NCBI GenBank assembly: GCA_963795555.1
Contig: CAWCHZ010000001.1
Coordinates: 1-64,000, forward strand
Source of the DNA: CAWCHZ01 sp963795555
GTDB taxonomy: Bacteria > Actinomycetota > Thermoleophilia > Solirubrobacterales > Solirubrobacteraceae
DNA length: 64,000 bases
Direction: 5' to 3'
Positions 59,923 through 64,000 of this stretch are shown piece after piece; positions within the stretch are counted from its first letter, which is position 1; every line of letters begins with the position of its first letter. Below the pieces are notes generated by a model. That model was not told where the DNA came from, searched no databases, and saw only the letters and a program-made list of their open reading frames with translations. The translations under genes and the position numbers were made by a program.

Positions 59923-61117
59923 CCGGGCTGGCCGGAACGATCTCGATACGACCGTCGTGCGCCACGGCGACCGTGCGCCGGCCGGCGAGCAGCTCCAGCA
60001 GCTCGCCGCCGACGAGATCCCGTCGCCAGCCAAGCAGCGTGCGCACGGGGGGCTCCGGGGCACCACCACGCACCGCCGCGACGATCGCGGCCAGGTCCCG
60101 GCGCGAGGCGATCAGCTCATAGGCGAGCCCCGCCTCCCGCGCGCGCGCCCGCACAACGGCCTCGGCGAGCGCGATGACGGGCGCGTCGCGGGCGTCGCTG
60201 GGAGCGCGATCGGGCTCCTCGCTGGGGATCGCTGGCGCCGCACGCCCCTCTGCGACCACGGCCAGGATCGCCTCGCCACGACGGCGGATCGTCGAGATCT
60301 GGACGCCACGCAGCTCCCCGAGCGCCTCGGTGCTGGCCGGCTGGCGCCGCGCGATCTCGAGCAGGGCGACATCCGACAGCACCGCGCTGACCGGACGATC
60401 CTCGGCGCTGGCCACCCGCTCGCGCCAGGCGGCCAGCTGCGCCGCCACGGCCCGCACACGCGGGCGCAGCTGCCCGATGCGGGGCAACCGCTGGTAGGCC
60501 AGCTCCGGGTCGCGCTCGTCGCTGGACTGTTCGAGCGACCGGCACTCCTCACGCGCCCACTCGAGGCGACCGCTGTGCTCCAGCTCGGCGTGCAGGACGT
60601 CGCTCAGCGCGAGCAGGTGGGCGACATCGGCACGCGCATAGGAGCGCTGTTCCTCGCTCAGCGGGCGCGCGTCCCAGCGGGTGTAGGAGGCGGTCTTGGG
60701 GAGGTGGATCCCGAGCAGGGACGCGAGCAGGCTCGCGTAGCCGGCCTGGGCCGAGTGACCGGCAAAGCCCGCCGACAGCTGGGTGTCGAAGACGTTGGTG
60801 ATCTCGGTCGACCAGCAGCGGCGCAGCAGCGCGATGTCCTGGCGACCGGCGTGCAGCACGACCTCCACTGCCGGATCGGCGAGCAGGGCGACGAGCGGGC
60901 CGGGCTCCTCGTCGCGCAGCGGATCCAGCAGCACGATCCGCACGGCGTCGGGCGCCGCCGGATCGTCGACGGCCACCTGGACGAGGCAGAGCAGCGGCCG
61001 ATAGCGGCCCTCGCCCATGAACTCGGTGTCGATGCCAAGCCGGCCCGCCGCGCGCGCGAGGCTCGCGATCCGCTCGAGCTCGGCGCCGGATGGGTCATCG
61101 GGTGGTGGGGCGCTCAT
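59894..61117 (-). CDS. Ribonuclease D-like 3'-5' exonuclease with HRDC domain
   Basis: 407 residues. The DEDD core: AGRLGIDTEFMGEGRYRPLL (Asp30, Glu32), VEVVLHAGRQDIALLRRCWS (Exo II, where D of H-x-x-x-(Q)-D), GYASLLASLLGIHLPKTASY with TRWDARPLSEEQRSYARADV (Exo III Y-x-x-x-D). One or two HRDC-like helical regions (LPRIGQLRPRVRAVAAQLAA and IALAEAVVRARAREAGLAYE) follow. It trims the 3' ends of tRNAs and other small RNAs. A sequence-only distinction from other DEDDy nucleases is solid because of HRDC. Confidence 0.92.
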   Translation of the reverse strand: MSAPPPDDPSGAELERIASLARAAGRLGIDTEFMGEGRYRPLLCLVQVAVDDPAAPDAVRIVLLDPLRDEEPGPLVALLADPAVEVVLHAGRQDIALLRRCWSTEITNVFDTQLSAGFAGHSAQAGYASLLASLLGIHLPKTASYTRWDARPLSEEQRSYARADVAHLLALSDVLHAELEHSGRLEWAREECRSLEQSSDERDPELAYQRLPRIGQLRPRVRAVAAQLAAWRERVASAEDRPVSAVLSDVALLEIARRQPASTEALGELRGVQISTIRRRGEAILAVVAEGRAAPAIPSEEPDRAPSDARDAPVIALAEAVVRARAREAGLAYELIASRRDLAAIVAAVRGGAPEPPVRTLLGWRRDLVGGELLELLAGRRTVAVAHDGRIEIVPASPARGQAGDER

Positions 61118-61174
61118 CGCACGGCTGGTGGGGCGCTCATCGCGCGCAGCTTGCCGTAAACCGCTGCCGCATGC

Positions 61175-62161
61175 TCATCGCGGCTGCGCCAGCGCCGGCA
61201 CGCGCCGACCACGCCAGCGCGCTGGCGCCGGCGACAGCGCGCTCGGATCGAAGCGCGCCAGCAGCTCGCGCGGGGTGGGCCTCGGGCCGCCGGGATCCAG
61301 GCCCGCCGAACGGGCGAGCTGCGCCACGAGCTCGCCGGTCGAGCCGCCACCCGCATGCCAGTCGCCCAACGTGATCGCGCCGTGGCGCTTGGCCAGGCGC
61401 GCGCCGTCGAAGCCCAGCACGAGCGGCACGTGGGCAAAGCTGGGCACGGGCAGCCCGAGCTCGCGAGCGAGCAGGATCTGGCGCGGCGTCGTCGCCAGCA
61501 GGTCGGCACCGCGCACCACCTCAGCGACGCCCTGCGCGGCGTCGTCGACGACGACGGCGAGGTTGTAGGCGGGAACGCCGTCGTTGCGGCGCACCACCAT
61601 GTCATCGACGACGGCGCGCTGCGGTCCCCGCAGGCGGTCGTCGAAGTCGATCGGCTCGCCGCGGGCGTCCAGGCGCAGCCCCGGCGGGCGCCCGCCCGCG
61701 CGCCGGCGCGCTCGCTGGCTCGCGCTCAACTCCCGGCAGCTGCCGGGATAGGCACCCTCCGGCAGCGTTCCGTGGGGCGCCGAGGCGGCCTGGCGGATCT
61801 CGGCGCGGGTGCAGAAGCACTCATACAGCCGTCCCCGCGCCCGCAGGCGCGCGATCGCCGCCTCGTAGTGCGCCAGCCGCGTCGACTGGTGCAGCGGCGG
61901 CTCATCCCAGTCGAGCCCGAGCGCGGCCAGGTCGGCGAGCTGGCCCGCAGCGGCGCCTGGCCGCACACGATCGCGATCGAGGTCCTCGCAGCGCACGAGG
62001 AAGCGCCCACCGGCCGAGCGGGCGAACAGCCAGGCCAGCAGCGCGGTGCGCAGGTTGCCGACATGCAGCGGACCGCTGGGGCTGGGCGCGAAGCGACCGT
62101 TGGCGCCGCCGCCCGTATGGCGAGCGTCGATCCCGTTGGCGCTGCTGTCGGGGTCGTTCAT
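61175..62161 (-). CDS. gluQ: Glutamyl-Q tRNA(Asp) synthetase
   Basis: 328 residues: NGRFAPSPSGPLHVGNLRTA (the H-I-G-H counterpart of class I synthetases), LLAWLFARSAGGRFLVRCED with LDRDRVRPG, GLDWDEPPLHQSTRLAHYEA, CFCTRAEIRQAASAPHG (a Cys pair consistent with the zinc site), VVRRNDGVPAYNLAVVVDDA and GARLAKRHGAITLGDWHAGG (the KMSKS counterpart). The anticodon-binding half of true GltX is missing, the mark of GluQ-RS, which attaches glutamate to queuosine of tRNA-Asp. Start Met at 62161. Confidence 0.93.
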   Translation of the reverse strand: MNDPDSSANGIDARHTGGGANGRFAPSPSGPLHVGNLRTALLAWLFARSAGGRFLVRCEDLDRDRVRPGAAAGQLADLAALGLDWDEPPLHQSTRLAHYEAAIARLRARGRLYECFCTRAEIRQAASAPHGTLPEGAYPGSCRELSASQRARRRAGGRPPGLRLDARGEPIDFDDRLRGPQRAVVDDMVVRRNDGVPAYNLAVVVDDAAQGVAEVVRGADLLATTPRQILLARELGLPVPSFAHVPLVLGFDGARLAKRHGAITLGDWHAGGGSTGELVAQLARSAGLDPGGPRPTPRELLARFDPSALSPAPARWRGRRVPALAQPR

Positions 62162-62253
62162 CCACAACAATGATGAAGCGACCGTCTCGGCGCCGTGATC
62201 GTCGCCGACACGGCTGCGGCCGCGGGCGGGACGCTACGCTGCCGATCGCTCAC

Positions 62254-62544
62254 ATGGACCCCACCGTCCTTCGCAATCGCCTCGCGGTCGCCGCGGGAAT
62301 GTGGCGCGAGATGACCTCCGCGCCGCTGCCGCGCCTGGAGCCGGGCGATCCGGCCGATCAGATCCAGGCCTTCGAGCTGCGGCTCGTCGACCTGCTCTGT
62401 GAGCAGGCGACGGCCGAGACGGCGCGTGACATCGCCGATCGCACCTGGAGCCTGGTCCACGATCGCCCCGACAGCGATCGGGTCAAGCGCCGCGTGGTCG
62501 AATGCCACGAGCGCCTGGCTCGCTTGAGCGCGCTGGGAGAGTGA
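62254..62544 (+). CDS. Small conserved hypothetical helical protein
   Basis: 96 residues from ATG 62254: MDPTVLRNRLAVAAGMWREM, TSAPLPRLEPGDPADQIQAF, ELRLVDLLCEQATAETARDI, ADRTWSLVHDRPDSDRVKRR. A short linker between two helical parts, no signal, no membrane segment, no known motif. Weak ribosome site. Divergent from gluQ with 92 bases between. Function unknown; coding character (length, clean start, end just before the zinc ribbon gene) is moderate. Confidence 0.55.
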   Translation: MDPTVLRNRLAVAAGMWREMTSAPLPRLEPGDPADQIQAFELRLVDLLCEQATAETARDIADRTWSLVHDRPDSDRVKRRVVECHERLARLSALGE

Positions 62545-62577
62545 GCGGGCGCCCGCGGCTAGGCGGGCGCACCTGGC

Positions 62578-62724
62578 TCAGGAGGTCTTGCCGATCTTGA
62601 AGATCTTCGTCCCGCAGTCCGGGCAGACGCCCTGAATGGCCGGGCGGCCATTCTTCATCGTGACCTCTTTGGGGTCCTTGATCTCCACCTTCTTGCGCTC
62701 CTTCACGCAGTAGCCCTGGGGCAT
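62578..62724 (-). CDS. Small zinc-ribbon protein (DUF5679-like)
   Basis: 48 residues: MPQGYCVKERKKVEIKDPKE, VTMKNGRPAIQGVCPDCGTK, IFKIGKTS. One Cys near the N-terminus (C6) and a C-P-D-C pair (34 and 37) suggest a zinc ribbon with a Y-C-V-K-(x)-(K/R)-(x)-x-V-E-(I/M)-x-(D/N)-(P/A) start known from small actinobacterial and archaeal ribbons. AGGAAAGG lies at the right distance before Met 62724. Its job is unknown; such proteins are often abundant and conserved. Confidence 0.85.
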   Translation of the reverse strand: MPQGYCVKERKKVEIKDPKEVTMKNGRPAIQGVCPDCGTKIFKIGKTS

Positions 62725-62834
62725 GGCCTTTCCTCCTTTGGCCGGTGAGACCACCCGGGACCGCCGGCCTTGCAGTCGACAGGATCGCGACAACGTAGCT
62801 GGTCTCGTGGTCGGATGTCCGCCGATCCACGCCT

Positions 62835-62990
62835 GAGGGGGCCCAAGCGGGGCTCCCAAGGGCCCCCAGATGGGCCTCGCCAGGGCCTCGAGCGGGGCCC
62901 GCCAGGGGGTCGAGGCGGGGCCCCGGCAGAGGGTCGAGGCGGGCCTCGCCAGGGGGGTCGAGGCCCCGCCGGAGGGCCTTCGAGCCTGGG
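62835..62990. repeat. G-rich imperfect repeats between the zinc ribbon and glycosyltransferase genes
   Basis: GGGTCGAGGCGGG occurs at 62907-62919 and 62931-62943, with related GGGTCGAGGCC near 62954-62964, and GCCTCGCCAGG at 62875-62885 and 62943-62953. Runs of four to six G or C are frequent. There is no gene in the 329 bases 62725-63053. Strong secondary structure is likely; its role is unknown. Confidence 0.6.
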
Positions 62991-63053
62991 CTCTGACCGT
63001 CCGCATCGGCGGCCTTCAGCACCGCTTGACCTGGGATCGTCAAACTCCTGCGC

Positions 63054-64000
63054 ATGGCCTCCGACCGCCCGACGATCGACCCCACCGCACTTGCCGGCAG
63101 CGACCCCACCGCACTTGCCGGCAGCGACCCCACCGCACTTGCCGGCAGCGACCCCACCGCACTTGCCGGCAGCGACCCCACCGCACTTGCCGGCAGCGAG
63201 GCTCCCACCCGCAATGGCGCCGCGACGCAGGGCCATCGCCCGCTGCGCCTGCTGAGCGTGGTGGCTCCCGTCTACAACGAGGAGCACACCGTGCAGGCCT
63301 TCTGCGACCGCACGCGTGCCGCGCTGGCCGACGTGCCGTTCGAGCTGATCCTCGTCGACGACGGCAGCAGCGACGGCACGGCACGGCTGCTGGAGCGGAT
63401 CGCCGCCGCCGATCAGCGCATCAAGGTGATCACGCTGTCGCGCAACTACGGTCATCAGACGGCGCTGACGGCCGGGCTGGATCATGCTCGCGGCGATGCG
63501 ACCGTGATGATCGACGCCGATCTGCAGGATCCCCCGGAGGTGATCCCGGACCTGCTGGAGCGCTGGCGCGGGGGTGCCGACGTCGTCTACGCGGTGCGCG
63601 AGCGCCGACAGGGCGAGACGCGCTTCAAGCTGTCGACCGCGCGCTGGTTCTACAGCCTCTTCAACCGCCTTGCCCAGGTCGAGCTCGAGCCCGACGCCGG
63701 TGACTTCCGCCTGCTCGACCGCCGTGCGCTCGACGCGCTGCTGCAAATGCGCGAGCGCAACCGCTTCCTGCGCGGGATGACCGTCTGGGTCGGCTTCACC
63801 CAGACGGGCGTCGCGTATCGACGCGATGCGCGCTACGCCGGCGAGACGAAGTACACACTCCCGCGCATGCTGCGCTTCTCGCTGGACGCGATCTCCTCCT
63901 TCTCGCACCTTCCGCTGCAGATCGCGACGCTCGTAGGCTTTCTCTGCGCGGCCGTCGCGTTCATCGCGATCCCCGTCGTGATCGGCCTGCGCGTCGCCGG
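63054..64000 (+). CDS. Family-2 glycosyltransferase (polyprenol-phosphate type), 3'-partial
   Basis: From ATG 63054 the first 55 residues are five repeats of DPTALAGS, then LRLLSVVAPVYNEEHTVQAF, PFELILVDDGSSDGTARLLE (D-D-G-S-x-D), SRNYGHQTALTAGLDHARGD and ATVMIDADLQDPPEVIPDLL (D-A-D-L-Q-D-P-P). That is the DPM1/GtrB-type domain. RYAGETKYTLPRMLRFSLDA (the G-E-(S/T)-K-Y motif) and the start of a membrane helix (IATLVGFLCAAVAFIAIPVV) follow, so it continues past the window. It transfers sugar from UDP- or GDP-sugar to undecaprenyl phosphate at the membrane. Confidence 0.92.
   Translation, partial: MASDRPTIDPTALAGSDPTALAGSDPTALAGSDPTALAGSDPTALAGSEAPTRNGAATQGHRPLRLLSVVAPVYNEEHTVQAFCDRTRAALADVPFELILVDDGSSDGTARLLERIAAADQRIKVITLSRNYGHQTALTAGLDHARGDATVMIDADLQDPPEVIPDLLERWRGGADVVYAVRERRQGETRFKLSTARWFYSLFNRLAQVELEPDAGDFRLLDRRALDALLQMRERNRFLRGMTVWVGFTQTGVAYRRDARYAGETKYTLPRMLRFSLDAISSFSHLPLQIATLVGFLCAAVAFIAIPVVIGLRVA
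63078..63197. repeat. Five exact 24-base tandem repeats
   Basis: The unit GACCCCACCGCACTTGCCGG followed by CAGC begins at 63078, 63102, 63126, 63150 and 63174, without a change. It encodes DPTALAGS near the N-terminus of the glycosyltransferase. Such a perfect array usually varies in copy number between strains. Confidence 0.95.

Noticed and set aside
63078..63197. CRISPR-like or regulatory iterons
   Set aside because: 24-base units have no spacers and encode DPTALAGS in the open glycosyltransferase frame.
62483..63214. A minus-strand repeat protein over the zinc ribbon and repeat region
   Set aside because: Arises from reading the 24-base repeats and G-rich repeats antisense; the zinc ribbon and glycosyltransferase explain the coding signal.

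Overview
The window is very GC-rich, densely coded DNA from a high-GC actinobacterium. A deep-branching soil lineage of the Thermoleophilia/Solirubrobacterales type is the best guess. This is inferred from a fused transaldolase/glucose-6-phosphate isomerase next to zwf and the actinobacterial G6PDH partner opcA, frequent GTG/TTG starts, a short RpoD, and many secreted Ala/Gly/Pro-rich proteins. No rRNA or CRISPR array is present; there are two tRNAs (Tyr-GTA and Thr-GGT).

Layout. Positions 1-6.7 kb hold recognisable housekeeping genes (peptidoglycan-binding protein, flippase-like membrane protein, STAS protein, FAH-family hydrolase, clpP, purE, purK, pgsA). Every one is split by frame changes; where the original can be reconstructed these are single-base deletions, so this stretch looks like poor consensus sequence rather than a block of dead genes. 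From 6.7 kb on most genes are intact: a secreted alpha/beta hydrolase, folE2, the principal-type sigma factor, tRNA-Tyr, and tRNA-Thr with a decayed integrase and a headless acetyltransferase (mobile-element scar, 11.9-13.2 kb). From 13.4 to 24.7 kb is an accessory region: an eight-repeat secreted protein, a stand-alone carrier protein-thioesterase divergent from a family-1 glycosyltransferase, a DUF1206 membrane protein, and a four-gene cassette (19.6-24.7 kb) built around a 1092-residue protein with two LamG domains, a hydrophobic middle and a transglutaminase-like Cys/His/Asp end. That cassette is the best candidate for an undescribed system.

24.8-33.9 kb carries small conserved genes, an ArsR-SRPBCC fusion regulator, the oxygenase (StyA-like) and, 5 kb away, a flavin reductase (possible StyB role), with a MarR regulator, a double HD-GYP/LuxR protein, an MFS exporter and DedA between them. 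33.9-41.8 kb is a minus-strand sugar-phosphate operon: tal-pgi, zwf, opcA, pgl, then glutamate decarboxylase. It should supply NADPH through the oxidative pentose phosphate branch; gnd and transketolase are not in the window.

41.9-51.5 kb is bracketed by two VapBC-type toxin-antitoxin pairs. Between them lie a small sigma factor, a sigma factor fused to a zinc-finger anti-sigma-like and membrane domain, a 938-residue secreted Ig-like protein and a secreted subtilase. 51.6-64 kb returns to mixed cell-surface and housekeeping functions: a lipoprotein with an HNH-like nuclease motif, a GNAT enzyme, an ArsC-like protein, a surface-glycan operon (aminotransferase, epimerase, glycosyltransferase) facing a polysaccharide deacetylase, an M20 peptidase, an isoaspartyl methyltransferase, an NlpC/P60 hydrolase, RNase D, GluQ-RS, a small zinc ribbon and the start of a family-2 glycosyltransferase. 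Short in-frame tandem repeats inside coding regions recur through the window.
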